From Miltoncostaea sp963770865 (GTDB taxonomy: Bacteria; Actinomycetota; Thermoleophilia; Miltoncostaeales; Miltoncostaeaceae): DNA of 64,000 bases. Shown here piece by piece: positions 24,839 to 33,338 of this stretch; the first letter of the stretch is position 1, and every line of letters begins with the position of its first letter. The stretch spans positions 124,001-188,000 of the forward strand of contig CAVYRD010000001.1 in assembly GCA_963770865.1 (NCBI GenBank), written 5' to 3'. The notes under the pieces were generated by a model, which worked only from the letters and a program-made list of their open reading frames with translations, was not told where the DNA came from and did not search any database. The position numbers and the translations under genes are program-made.

Positions 24839-25498
24839 GTGCGCCCCTTCGCCTGCCTGGCCGCCGTCGTCGCCCTGCTCGCGGCCGGCGCGGGGACCGC
24901 GGCGGGCGCGCCGCGCATCCCGCCGTTCCGCGCGGTGGTGCGCGCGCATCACGCCGGCCGAGCGCGCCGACATGACCCCGTCGGTGTGGCGGCGCGGCTG
25001 CCCGGTGCCGCTGTCGGCCGCTGCGCCACGTGAGCCTGCCCTACATCGGCTTCGACGGCCACGCGCGGCGCGGCGCCCTGGTGGTCAACGCCCGGGTGAC
25101 CGGCGACGTGGTCGCGGCCTTCCGCGACCTCTACCGGGCCGCGCTTCCCGATCCGGCGCATGCGGCCGATCCAGGCCTACGGCGGCGACGACTTCGCGAG
25201 CATCGAGGCCGACAACACCTCCGCGTTCAACTGCCGCCCGGCCACCGGCTCGAGCCGCTGGTCGCAGCACGCCTACGGCCTGGCGATCGACATCGACCCG
25301 ATCGAGAACCCCTACGTGTCGGGCGGCCGCACCTCGCACCCCGCCAGCGAGCCCTACCTCGACCGGCGCCGCGTCCGCCCGGGGATGGCCGTGGAGGGCG
25401 GGCCGCTGGTGGCGGCCTTCGACGCCCGCGGCTGGGGCTGGGGTGGACGCTGGAGCGGCACGCGCGACTACCAGCACTTCTCCGAGAGCGGGGGCTGA
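24839..25498 (+). CDS. Secreted M15-type D-Ala-D-Ala carboxypeptidase (three frame breaks)
   Basis: About 220 residues after repair near 24945, 25020 and 25145. A signal peptide (ACLAAVVALLAAGAGTAAG) leads to ITPAERADMTPSVWRRGCPV, VSLPYIGFDGHARRGALVVN and RRMRPIQAYGGDDFASI. The M15C zinc site is visible in SRWSQHAYGLAIDIDP (His and Asp) and TRDYQHF (His). Such enzymes trim D-Ala from peptidoglycan stems. Three breaks within 200 bases in a gene with all catalytic motifs intact argue for sequence error, although a decaying gene cannot be excluded. Confidence 0.75.
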
Positions 25499-25507
25499 GC
25501 CCACCCC

Positions 25508-26928
25508 GTGCCGGCGCGCGCGCTCCGACTGCGGACCTCGGCCGCGGACCTCGCCCCCGGCTTCGACCGGATCCGGCAGGAGCTCCGCATCCCGGAGGCC
25601 TTCCCGGCCGACGCCGAGGCCGAGGCCCGGGCCGCCGCGCCGGCACCCCGCCGCGTCGCGCCGACCGGCGCGACCTGGAGCTGCTCACGATCGACCCGGC
25701 CGGCTCGCGCGACCTCGACCAGGCCATGGCCATCGCGGAGCACGGGCGCCGGGCACCGCGTCCACTACGCCATCGCCGACGTGGCCGCGCTGGTCGCGCC
25801 CGGCGGGGCGCTCGACCGGGAGGCCCGCGCCCGCGGCGTGACGATCTACCTGCCCGACCGGCGCACACCGCTCCACCCCGACGCGATCGGAGAGGGCAGC
25901 GGCAGCCTGCTCCCGGGCGAGGACCGCGCCGGCGCTGCTGTGGACGATCGACCTCGACGCCTTCGGCGAGCCCGTGGAGCACCGCGTGGAGCGCGCGTGG
26001 GTGCGCAGCCGCCGGGCCCTCGGATACGACGAGGCCCAGGAGGAGATCGACTCCGGCCGCGGCGGACGGCACCCTGCGCCTGCTGCGCGACGTCGGCCGG
26101 GCGCGGCTGGCGCGCGAGGCCGAGCGCGGGGGCGTGAGCCTGACCGTGCCGGTGCAGGAGGTCGCCCGCGAGGGCGACGGGTACGCGCTGCGGTACGAGT
26201 CGCCGCTGCCGATCGAGGACTGGAACGCCCAGATCTCGCTGCTGACCGGCATCTGCGCGGCGCGGATCATGGCCGCGGGGGGCGTCGGGCTCTTCCGCAC
26301 GCTGGAGCCCGCCGAGCCCCGCGACCTGGAGGCCCTGCGCCGCAGCGCCCTGACGCTCGGCGTGGACTGGCCCGAGGGCGCCCGCTACCCCGACGTCGTG
26401 CGGTCCCTCGACCCCCGCCGGCCGGGTGACGCGGCCTTCGCCGTGCGCGCCACCCGGCTCTTCCACGGCGCCGGCTACGCGGCCTGGACGGCGGCCGACG
26501 GCCCGCCGCCGGTCCACGCGGCGATCGCCTCGGTCTACGCCCACGTCACGGCGCCGCTGCGCCGCCTCGCCGACCGCTTCGCCAACGAGGTCGTCCTGGC
26601 CCTCTGCGCGGGCTCCCCCGTCCCCTCCTGGGCCGCGGAGGCCCTGCCCGAGGTCCCGGGCCTGATGGCCTCGGCGGGCGGCAGGGAGCGCCAGGCGGAG
26701 CGGGCGGCCGTGGACTACGTGGAGGCCGAGCTCCTGGCCGGGCGCGTGGGCGAGACCTTCGCGGGGACGGTGGTGGACGTCCGCGACGGCCGCGCGACGG
26801 TCCAGCTGGCCGACCCGGCCGTGGTCGGGTCGCTCGAGGACCCGGGCGCGGCGGCCGGCGAGGACGTCACGGTGCGCCTGGCGAGGGCCGACCCCGCCGA
26901 GCGCCGGGTGGCCTTCGCGCGCGCCTGA
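25508..26928 (+). CDS. RNB-domain ribonuclease (RNase II/R family; four frame breaks)
   Basis: About 472 residues after repair near 25660, 25745, 25930 and 26058. The RNB exoribonuclease core is visible: TIDPAGSRDLDQAMAI (metal-binding aspartates), HYAIADVAALV, GVTIYLPDRRTPLHPD, then SPLPIEDWNAQISLLTGICAA, and YAHVTAPLRRLADRFANEVVLALC (typical RNB end). A small S1-like beta domain (FAGTVVDVRDGRATVQLADP) closes the protein. It degrades RNA 3' to 5' in the cytoplasm. The GTG at 25508 follows the M15 stop by nine bases, so the two may be co-transcribed. The IS481 element inserted only a few bases after its stop. Confidence 0.8.
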
Positions 26929-26939
26929 GACGGCCTAGC

Positions 26940-26966
26940 TGACCCGCCCACAGACGTTCCGAACGC
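26940..26966. repeat. Left terminal inverted repeat of the IS481 element
   Basis: Begins TGACCCGCCCACA and ends GTTCCGAACGC. It pairs with 29574-29600 at 22 positions. The CCTAGC just outside (26934-26939) is the left copy of the target duplication. Confidence 0.85.
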
Positions 26967-27034
26967 CTGAGAAGGAGTCCGGGCCTCCCGAGAGGCTGTG
27001 GGTGTCTAACGCCTACGACCTCCGGGAGGTCCGG

Positions 27035-27931
27035 ATGCAGCACCCTAACGCCAGGCTGACGGTGCGCGGCCGTCTCGAGCTGGTGCTCTTTGTCGATGCC
27101 GAGGGCCACAGCTTCAGGCAGGCCGCCCAAGCCTTCCGATGCAGCGTGTCGACGGCCTTCGAGTGGGTGGCGCGCTGGAGGGCCGCCTCGGTGCACGAGC
27201 GCCGGGGCCTGGCCTGCCTGTGCGATCGCTCCTCGCGCCCGCACCGCTCACCGCGTCTGATGCCGGCGCTCGCCCAGGCGCGGATCGTGCGCTGTCGCCG
27301 ACGCACCGGCTGGGGCCCGCGCCTGATCGGCGGCGAGCTCGGCATGGCCCACTCGAGCGTCTGGAAGGTGCTCGCCCGCCACGGCCACTCGCGGCCCGCG
27401 CGCGCCGCGCGCGAGCCCGTGCGCCGCTACGAGTGGCCCCGCCCGGGCGATCTGCTGCACATGGACACCAAGCGCTATGCGCGCTTCGCGCGCCCCGGCC
27501 ACGCGCTGACGGGGGTGCGCGACCGCACCGAGCGCCGACACGGCGGCGCGCGGGTCGGCTACCAGTTCGCCCACGCGATCGTCGATGACCACTCGCGCCT
27601 GGCCTACGTCGAGCTGCACGACGACGAGCGCGCCGACACCGTGACCGCCTTCACCGCGCGCGCCCTGGCCTGGTTCGCCCGGCGCGGGATCCGGGCGCGC
27701 CGGCTCATGACCGACGGCGCCTGGGCCTACACCCGCAACCGGTCCCTGGCCGATCTGCTGGCCGAGCGGCGCGTGCGCCACCTGGTGACCCGCCCCTACC
27801 GGCCCCAGACCAACGGCAAGGTGGAGCGCTTCCATCAGACGATGGCGCGCGAGTGGGGCTACGGGATGCTCTACCTCTCCCACCGCCACCGCCAGAGGGC
27901 GCTGCGATACTGGCTCGGCCACTACGGATGA
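27035..27931 (+). pseudogene. IS481 transposase, 5' portion (interrupted)
   Basis: An HTH region (RQAAQAFRCSVSTAFEWVARW) followed by an rve/DDE integrase core: DLLHMDTKRYARF (first Asp), HAIVDDHSRLAYVEL, RLMTDGAWAYTRN (second Asp) and RPQTNGKVERFHQTMAREW (Glu). The ATG at 27035 has an RBS (GGGAGG) five to ten bases upstream; a GTG at 27002 is less likely. The frame continues correctly to CACTAC at 27920-27925, then reads two codons of the inserted element and stops. The family needs another 25 residues, which are found at 29525-29605. Confidence 0.9.
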
Positions 27932-28022
27932 AAGTCAAGTTCTCTCGACGATCCGGCCTCCGCGTGAGAGGTTCGTTTTCGGGTGCGGGTGACTGACCAG
28001 CTGAAGGGCAGAATCCTGGGGC

Positions 28023-29279
28023 TCAGAGGTCTGCCGCGCTGCCGCGCCGCATGGTCGGCGTCTTGACGCGCCCCGGTGTCGCGCCCGCACCCACCCCTCC
28101 CGCTTGTCGGTCGCGCATCAGTTGGCGGTAAGCGGCCTCGGCCCGCCGGGCCTGGGCCATCTCGGCGGCCCGCCCCTCGACGCTGGCGAAGACTCGCTCG
28201 GGGTTGCGCCGGCCCTGGCGCGAGGGGGCGCCGAGCATGAGCTCGAGCCGGCGCAGCTTCTCGCGCATGAGCGAGGGGCGCACGAAGGCGTAGTCCTCGC
28301 CGCGGCTGAGCATGTGCCAGGCGATCACCACGAGCTTTCGGGCGACGGCCACGGTGGCGATGTTGGCGCCCCGCCGCGCTCGCACCCGCTCGCCGAAGGC
28401 CCGCATCGGCCCGGCAGAGCGGATGGCATGCCAGGCCGCCTCGACCAGCAGGTGGCGGGCCTCTCCGGGGCCCTGCTTGGAGATGCGCCCGTGGCGGGCG
28501 GGCTCCGAGCCGGACTGGTGAACGCGCGGGTTGAGCCCCAGGTAGGCCACCAGGTGGCGGGAGCTGGGAAAGCGCGAGATGTCGCCGATGGCGGCCATGA
28601 GCGCCGTGGCGCTGATGGCGCCCATGCCGGGGAGCGTCATCAGGCGACGGATCTGGGCGCACTCCAGCGCCTGGCGGGCGATCGCGCGCTCGACCAGGGC
28701 GATCTCGGCGTCGAACAGATCGATCAGCCGCAGCCCGGCATCGACGGCCTGGCGCTCGTCGAGGGGCAGCTCCTGCTGGGCCAGCCAGCGTCGCCCGGCG
28801 ACCCCGAACAGATCGCTCATCGATGGCCGCTCGGCGAGGTTGCGCATCAGGGCGGCGTGGATCTGGTTCTTCTCGCGGGTGCGCTGGCGCACCAGGGCGG
28901 CGCGGCGCGCGATCAGGCGCCGGCGCAGCCTGGTCGCCTCGTCCGGGCTCCAGACCTCCGCGACGAAGCCCCCCGCAAGCAGCTGGGCCAGGCGGCGGGC
29001 GTCGATGCGGTCGGTCTTGGCGCCCGCCAGCCGGGCGGCGCTCACCGCCGGCGGGTGGGCGAGCACCACCCGGGCGACGTGCGGCTCGATGATCCGGGCG
29101 ATGGCCAGGGCGTTGCCGGTCGCCTCCAGGACGACCTGGTCCTCGGCCCCCAGGCTGCGGGCGAACTGCTCGAGCGCCTCGGGCGAGGCGGACACCCGCC
29201 CGGCCGAGCGCAGCCGGCCCTCCTCGACGATCGCGACCTCGCAGAAGTCGCGGTGGACGTCCAAACCGATGCTTCGCAT
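28023..29279 (-). CDS. IS110-family DEDD transposase
   Basis: 418 residues. The RuvC-like DEDD domain begins at MRSIGLDVHRDFCEVAIVEEG (first Asp) and continues to VVLEATGNALAIARII (Glu) and KTDRIDARRLAQLL (Asp pair). The C-terminal Transposase_20 domain (LMTLPGMGAISATALMAAIG, YLGLNPRVHQSG) carries the second active residue set with a serine. The ATG at 29279 is preferred over a start 18 codons upstream because family members begin with this motif. The frame is intact, so the element may still be active. IS110 enzymes use an RNA guide coded beside the gene. Confidence 0.92.
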   Translation of the reverse strand: MRSIGLDVHRDFCEVAIVEEGRLRSAGRVSASPEALEQFARSLGAEDQVVLEATGNALAIARIIEPHVARVVLAHPPAVSAARLAGAKTDRIDARRLAQLLAGGFVAEVWSPDEATRLRRRLIARRAALVRQRTREKNQIHAALMRNLAERPSMSDLFGVAGRRWLAQQELPLDERQAVDAGLRLIDLFDAEIALVERAIARQALECAQIRRLMTLPGMGAISATALMAAIGDISRFPSSRHLVAYLGLNPRVHQSGSEPARHGRISKQGPGEARHLLVEAAWHAIRSAGPMRAFGERVRARRGANIATVAVARKLVVIAWHMLSRGEDYAFVRPSLMREKLRRLELMLGAPSRQGRRNPERVFASVEGRAAEMAQARRAEAAYRQLMRDRQAGGVGAGATPGRVKTPTMRRGSAADL

Positions 29280-29520
29280 CGAGCTCCTCCTCAACGGCGG
29301 CGGCAAGGCGGAGGCAGGCGGGCACGACGACAACTACGGATCCGTGCTCGTGGCACACCCGGGCAAGTCGCAGGGGCGGCCATCTACAAACCCCGGGCTC
29401 GTGGCCCATACCAAAGCCGACGGCCTGCCCCACCTGGCCCTCCGAAGCCCCTGTCCCGGAACCGGGCCGATCCTAGATCGACTCGCCCGGTGCAGCAGCT
29501 CCAGGAGCAGTTTCATGCCC
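29280..29520 (-). ncRNA. Candidate bridge RNA region of the IS110 element
   Basis: The noncoding left end of the element, read on the minus strand, is about 240 bases long and lies between the terminus and the transposase start. In IS110-group elements this is where the bridge RNA is encoded (about 180 bases in IS621). The region can form several stems, for example GGGC-CACGA-GCCC (rc of 29388-29406 area), and AGTCGATCTAGGATCGGCC-like GATC-rich pairing near the terminus. The loops that pair with target and donor were not resolved by eye, so the boundaries are approximate. Confidence 0.4.
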
Positions 29521-29524
29521 CTAC

Positions 29525-29605
29525 AACGAGCGGCGGCCCCACAGCGCCCTCGGCGGTCAGGCTCCGATCAGCCGCGTTCGGAACCCATGTGGGCAGGACA
29601 CCTAG
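29525..29605 (+). pseudogene. IS481 transposase, 3' portion
   Basis: Reads NERRPHSALGGQAPISRV, then RNPCGQDT, then TAG at 29603-29605, in the same frame as the 5' portion once the IS110 element is removed. The stop codon is not inside the element: its TAG belongs to the CCTAGC target duplication. Insertion at NCTAGN therefore supplies the transposase stop. Confidence 0.85.
29574..29600. repeat. Right terminal inverted repeat of the IS481 element
   Basis: Begins GCGTTCGGAAC and ends TGTGGGCAGGACA. The transposase reading frame runs through this repeat. The adjacent CCTAGC (29601-29606) is the right copy of the target duplication. Confidence 0.85.
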
Positions 29606-30165
29606 CGGTTGCCCCCGGGGACCCAGAGGACGTCGCCGCCGGCGTCGCGGTTGGCCGCCCGGGCCAGGATGAACAGCAGGTCCGAGAGCCGGTTGAGGTA
29701 GGCGAGCGCTTCCGGCGTCACGCCCTCCGCGTCGCCGAGGGCGACCACGGAGCGCTCGGCGCGGCGGCAGACGGTGCGGGCGTGGTGCAGGGCGGCGGCG
29801 CCCGGCGAGCCGGCCGGAAGGACGAAGCTCGTCAGGTCCGGCAGGCGGTCGTTGACCTCGTCGCACCAGCGCTCGAGGCGCTCGACCTGCGAGGCGTGGA
29901 CGCGCAGCCGCTCGCGGTCGGACTCGCCGGGCGGCACGCAGAGGTCGGCACCGAGGTCGAACAGGTCGTTCTGCACCAATGCCAGCCAGCCGTCCACCGA
30001 GGGCGCGAGGCCCTGGGCGCGGGCGACGCCGACGCAGGCGTTCACCTCGTCCACGTCGCCGAAGGCGGCCACGCGCGGGCTCGTCTTGCGCGCCCGGCTC
30101 ATGTCGCCGAGGTGGGTGTCACCCTCGTCGCCGAGCCGTGTGTAGATGCGCGTGAGGCGGACCAC
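29602..30165 (-). CDS. pduO: PduO-type ATP:cob(I)alamin adenosyltransferase
   Basis: 187 residues, the normal length. It transfers adenosyl from ATP to cob(I)alamin to make coenzyme B12. Motifs: IYTRLGDEGDTHLGD (ATP-binding N-terminus), FGDVDEVNACVGVAR, VCRRAERSVVAL (conserved Arg and Glu) and YLNRLSDLLFILAR. The GTG at 30165 follows a -10 box by seven bases, so the message is probably leaderless. The stop TAG (29602-29604) lies within the IS481 target duplication CCTAGC, so the insertion left the reading frame intact. Confidence 0.93.
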   Translation of the reverse strand: MVRLTRIYTRLGDEGDTHLGDMSRARKTSPRVAAFGDVDEVNACVGVARAQGLAPSVDGWLALVQNDLFDLGADLCVPPGESDRERLRVHASQVERLERWCDEVNDRLPDLTSFVLPAGSPGAAALHHARTVCRRAERSVVALGDAEGVTPEALAYLNRLSDLLFILARAANRDAGGDVLWVPGGNR

Positions 30166-30166
30166 G

Positions 30167-30200
30167 CCCGCGACTATACGCGGGCCCCCGGGTGGGTCAG
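30167..30200 (-). promoter_or_regulatory. Leaderless promoter of pduO with hairpin
   Basis: On the minus strand CTGACC, 16 bases, TATAGT (30178-30173), then seven bases and the GTG at 30165. The -35 lies across the stop of the CAP-protein gene. CCCGCG (30167-30172) and CGCGGG (30179-30184) also make a six-pair hairpin with the -10 box as its loop, which may end the upstream CAP message. Confidence 0.5.
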
Positions 30201-30655
30201 GAGGCCGCCATCAGGTTGACGGTGAAGAAGATCTGCCCGGCGCAGTCGCGGGCCGCGCCCACGCCGGTCAGCCGGTAGTCCTTCGAGAGCATGTTCGCGC
30301 GGTGCTCCGGGCTGTTCAGCATCGCCTGGAACGCGTCGATCGCCGACGGCGCCTGCGCGATGTTCTGGGCGCTGCTGTGGCCCTGGGCCCACGCCATGGC
30401 GCCCGCGTGGGAGAAGGCCCCGCCGCGCGCCATCTGCATGCTCTTCTTGCGCCCCTCCTTGAGGAGCGTCGCCGTCTTCACGACCTTCGGGACGTGCTCG
30501 GCGCGGCGCTCGGCGTTGATCAGGCCCTGCAGCACGGCCTCGTCCGCGGGGGACACGGCGGGCTTGCAGGTCGCGGCCCCGAGGGCCGGCACCGCGCCGG
30601 TGACGAGGCCGGTCAACGCAATGGTGAGTCCTGCACGAAGGTGTCCGCGCATCAT
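30197..30655 (-). CDS. Secreted CAP (SCP/PR1) domain protein
   Basis: 152 residues. A signal peptide (RAGLTIALTGLVTGAVPALG) is followed by the CAP fold: LQGLINAERRAEHVPKVV, KKSMQMARGGAFSHAGAM, QNIAQAPSAIDAFQAMLNSP and EHRANMLSKDYRLTGVGAA. The cavity His and Glu pairs (SHAG, SPEHR) are largely kept, as in YkwD-like bacterial CAP proteins, whose role is not settled. Two consecutive ATG codons at 30655 and 30652 are the only sensible starts; a longer frame to 30694 would delay the signal peptide. No partner gene suggests a pathway. Confidence 0.85.
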   Translation of the reverse strand: MMRGHLRAGLTIALTGLVTGAVPALGAATCKPAVSPADEAVLQGLINAERRAEHVPKVVKTATLLKEGRKKSMQMARGGAFSHAGAMAWAQGHSSAQNIAQAPSAIDAFQAMLNSPEHRANMLSKDYRLTGVGAARDCAGQIFFTVNLMAAS

Positions 30656-30731
30656 CGTCCTCCCGGGTCGGGGCACTCGGTCCGGGCGCCTCACGGCACC
30701 GGGCGACCCTACGCATGCCCCGCCGGGGTCA

Positions 30732-30796
30732 CAACCGCGGTTGCGTTTTCCTCACAAAGATTCCGCTCGTAGCGTGTTTCCGCGGTGGACGGAAAC
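30732..30796. terminator. Two hairpins in the gap after cca
   Basis: GTTTCCG (30776-30782) and CGGAAAC (30790-30796) form a perfect seven-pair stem with a seven-base loop, 14 bases past the cca stop on the minus strand. CAACCGCGGTTG (30732-30743) is a perfect 12-base palindrome, close to GTTTTCC. The first fits a terminator for the alr-cca operon; the second could be an operator upstream of the CAP gene. The rest of the 154-base gap shows no gene. Confidence 0.4.
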
Positions 30797-30809
30797 CTGG
30801 GAAAATGCG

Positions 30810-32216
30810 TCAGCCGCGCCAAGACCGTACGAATCGGAGCGCCTGGTCCCGGGTCCGCAGCACCCCCACGACCTGCCCCTCGCGCAGGGCGTCGAGGAGC
30901 GGCGGCAGCCACGGACCGGGCTCCCGGCCCAGCTCACGGGCCACCTCGTCGCCGGCCAGCAGGGGCCGCTGCGGAGGCCGGTCGGCGAGCATGAAGTGGG
31001 CGTCCATCACCTCACGGGCGAGCACCAGGTGGCGGTCGATCGCGGACTGCGCGGTGCGCGGGCCGCGGGTGGCGAGCCGGTCGGCCACCGACAGCACGAT
31101 GATCTCCGCCTCCGAGGGCGCGGTCAGGCGCAGGTAGCGGTCGATCTGGCGCAGGGAGAGCGGCGTGCGGTGGACCATGAAGCCCAGCGGCAGGTGCCAG
31201 CGCACGCCGCGCACCACGAACTCCCGCAGGCGCCCGGAGGTCCTGAGGCGTCGCATCAGCGCGTCGGCCATCTCGGCGCCCAGCCGGTCGTGGCCCATGA
31301 ACGTCACCCGCCCCTCCGGGGTCACGGCGCGCGTGGCGGGCTTGGCCATGTCGTGCAGGAGCGCCGCGAGCATCAGGCCGCCGCGGGCGGTCAGCTCGTC
31401 GGCCAGCGGCGCGTCCATGACCGCGCGCACGCGGTCGGCACGACCGCGGAAGACCGGCTCGGGGTCGTCCGCCAGCTCCCGCGCGTGCTCCACCACCTCC
31501 AGTACGTGGCCGAGCACGTCGAGGTGGTGGTACGGGCTCTGGTCCAGGCCGCGCGACTCCTCGAGCTCGGGCACGAGCACCCCGAGCACGCCGAGGTCGT
31601 CGAGCAGGCGCAAGGCCCGATCGGGCCGCGGCAGGGAGACGAGCCGGCCGAGCTCGTCGGCCAGCCGCTCGCCCGGCGCGTCCCACAGCAGGGGCGCGTC
31701 GCGGCGGGCCGCGTGCAGGGTCCCGGCCTCGACCGTGAAGCCGGTCTGCCCGGCGAGGCGGGCCAGCCGCAGGAGGCGCACGGGGTCGTCGGCCAGGGAG
31801 CGGTCGCCCACCAGGCGCAGGCGGCGCGCCGCGAGATCGTCGAGGCCCCCGTGCAGGTCCACGACCGGCACCCCTCCCGCGACCGGCAGGGCCAGGGCGT
31901 TGACCGTCAGGTCGCGCCGGCGCAGGTCCTCCTCCAGGGTGCCGCCCTGCAGCGGCGTGATGTCCACCTGCACCGGCACGTCGCGGCACTGCACCCGCCA
32001 CGCGCCGAAGTCCCGCGAGAGGCGGAAGCGCGTGCCGCCGTGGGCGCGCACCAGGAGCGCGGCGGCCTGCCCCGCGTCGCCCGCCACGGCCACGTCCAGG
32101 TCGGGCGAGGGCGGGCGCCCCGCCAGCGCGTCGCGCACGCTGCCCCCCACCACCCAGGCCTCGCCCTCGATCGGGGCGAGCGGTGCGCGGAGGACGTCGA
32201 GGGCCTCCTGCGTCAC
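30810..32216 (-). CDS. cca: CCA tRNA nucleotidyltransferase with HD domain
   Basis: 468 residues. It adds or repairs the 3' CCA of tRNA. The class II nucleotidyltransferase head shows GGSVRDALAGRPPSPDLDVAV (the GG-x-VRD and DxD box), GTLEEDLRRRDLTVNALAL and DDPVRLLRLARLAGQ (the RRD and R-x-x-R motifs). An HD domain follows (AALLHDMAKPATR), as in many actinobacterial forms. The GTG at 32216 overlaps the alr stop (GTGA). No frame break is visible in the 1.4 kb. Confidence 0.9.
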   Translation of the reverse strand: MTQEALDVLRAPLAPIEGEAWVVGGSVRDALAGRPPSPDLDVAVAGDAGQAAALLVRAHGGTRFRLSRDFGAWRVQCRDVPVQVDITPLQGGTLEEDLRRRDLTVNALALPVAGGVPVVDLHGGLDDLAARRLRLVGDRSLADDPVRLLRLARLAGQTGFTVEAGTLHAARRDAPLLWDAPGERLADELGRLVSLPRPDRALRLLDDLGVLGVLVPELEESRGLDQSPYHHLDVLGHVLEVVEHARELADDPEPVFRGRADRVRAVMDAPLADELTARGGLMLAALLHDMAKPATRAVTPEGRVTFMGHDRLGAEMADALMRRLRTSGRLREFVVRGVRWHLPLGFMVHRTPLSLRQIDRYLRLTAPSEAEIIVLSVADRLATRGPRTAQSAIDRHLVLAREVMDAHFMLADRPPQRPLLAGDEVARELGREPGPWLPPLLDALREGQVVGVLRTRDQALRFVRSWRG

Positions 32217-33338
32217 CCCGCGTGAACCCGCGGCACGCGGGCCCCGACGGCGCAGGTCACCTCGTAGTTGATCGTGCCGCGCCAGGCGGCGACCTCCTCG
32301 GCCGTGATGCGCGTGTCGCCCTGGTGGCCGATCAGGACGACCTCCTCGCCCACCCCCTCGGCGCCCTCGGGGCCGAGGTCGACCGTGAGCTGGTCCATGG
32401 AGATCGTGCCGACGACGGGCGCGCGCCGGCCGCCCACCAGCACCTCGGCCCGGCCCGACAGCGCCCGGGCATAGCCGTCGGCGTAGCCCACCGGCACCAG
32501 GCCCACGCGCGTCCCGCGCGCGGCGCGCCAGACGCGGCCGTAGCCGACGCTCTCGCGCGAGCGGATCGTCTTCACCGAGGCGAGGTACGACGACCACGCC
32601 ATCGCCGGGCGCAGGTCGTGCTCGTCCGGGTCGCCGCCGAACGGCGAGCACCCGTAGAGGGCGATGCCGCAGCGCACCATGTCGAACGCCGTGCGCCCTC
32701 TGGCGCAGGATCGCCGCCGAGTTGGCGGCGTGGACCGTCGCGCCGGGGAAGCGCTCGCGCAGAGCGGCCACCGCCGCGCGGAAGCGCAGGAGCTGCTCGG
32801 ACATGAAGGCGGCGTTCTCGCCCTGGGTCTCGTCCGCCGTCGCGAAGTGGGTCATGAGGCCCGCGACCGCCACCCCCTCGCCCGCGCCGGCCGCCGCGTC
32901 GGCCAGGGCCGCCACGTCCTCGGGGCGGGCGCCCAGGCGCCCCATGCCGGTGTCGAGCTTCAGGTGGACCCGGGCGGGCGCGCCCGCCGCGGCGCCGGCC
33001 TCGCGCGCCTGCGCGACGGCCTCCGGCGTCCAGACCGCGACCTCCGCCCCGGCCGCCATCGCCCGGCCCCACTCGCCGCCGGTGAGCGGCCCCATCACGA
33101 GCAGCGGCGCGTCGATGCCGGCGGCGCGCAGGTCCTCGGCCTCGCTGACGGCGGCCACGGCCAGCGCGGCCGCGCCGCCCTCCAGGGCCGCGCGCGCCGC
33201 GGGCACGGCGCCGTGCCCGTAGCCGCCGGCCTTGACGACGGCCATCAGCCGCGCGCGCCCGGCCGCCCGGGCGAGGACGGCGGCGTTGTGGCGGATGGCG
33301 GAGAGGTCGATGCGCGCCACCGCGCGCTCGGCGCTCAC
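32213..33338 (-). CDS. alr: Alanine racemase (one frame break)
   Basis: About 375 residues after repair. It makes D-Ala for the wall. The PLP lysine is in LMAVVKAGGYGHGA; LKLDTGMGRLG, LMTHFATAD, SVGYGRVW, GLVPVGYADGYARAL (partner Tyr region) and PVVGTISMDQLTVDLG follow in order. The frame breaks around 32690: the segment AANSAAILRQRAHGV must jump to FDMVRCGIALYG. The GTG at 33338 overlaps the nnr stop. Placement between nnr and cca with GTGA overlaps at both ends shows one tightly packed operon. Confidence 0.92.

Larger units (their letters stand above)
27926..29524 (-). mobile_element. IS110-family insertion sequence inside the IS481 transposase
   Basis: Removing this stretch of about 1.6 kb rejoins the IS481 frame perfectly (LGHY then NERRPHSALGG). 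The four bases CTAC occur at both junctions (27922-27925 and 29521-29524), so the exact edges can shift by up to four bases. The ends carry only short imperfect similarity (GGATGAAAG against GGGCATGAAAC in inverted order), which fits IS110 elements, which lack true inverted repeats. It holds one transposase on the minus strand, with 240 noncoding bases upstream of it and 97 downstream. Confidence 0.85.
26940..29600 (+). mobile_element. IS481-family insertion sequence, split by an IS110-family element
   Basis: Imperfect terminal inverted repeats of 27 bases bound the element (26940-26966 and 29574-29600; 22 matches, sharing GCCCACA and GTTCCGAACGC). A perfect six-base direct repeat CCTAGC flanks it (26934-26939 and 29601-29606). 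CCTAGC fits NCTAGN, the known target of IS481. The transposase is cut in two by another element at 27926. Without that insert the element would be about 1060 bp, a normal IS481 size. It sits exactly between two convergent genes, so it may have done no harm when it landed. Confidence 0.9.

Noticed and set aside
27922..29433. A 503-residue frame over the IS110 element
   Set aside because: An off-frame translation of the transposase; the DEDD motifs are only in the 28023-29279 frame.
26940..29600. A composite transposon carrying cargo genes
   Set aside because: The two elements are nested, not flanking, and nothing but transposase sequence lies inside.
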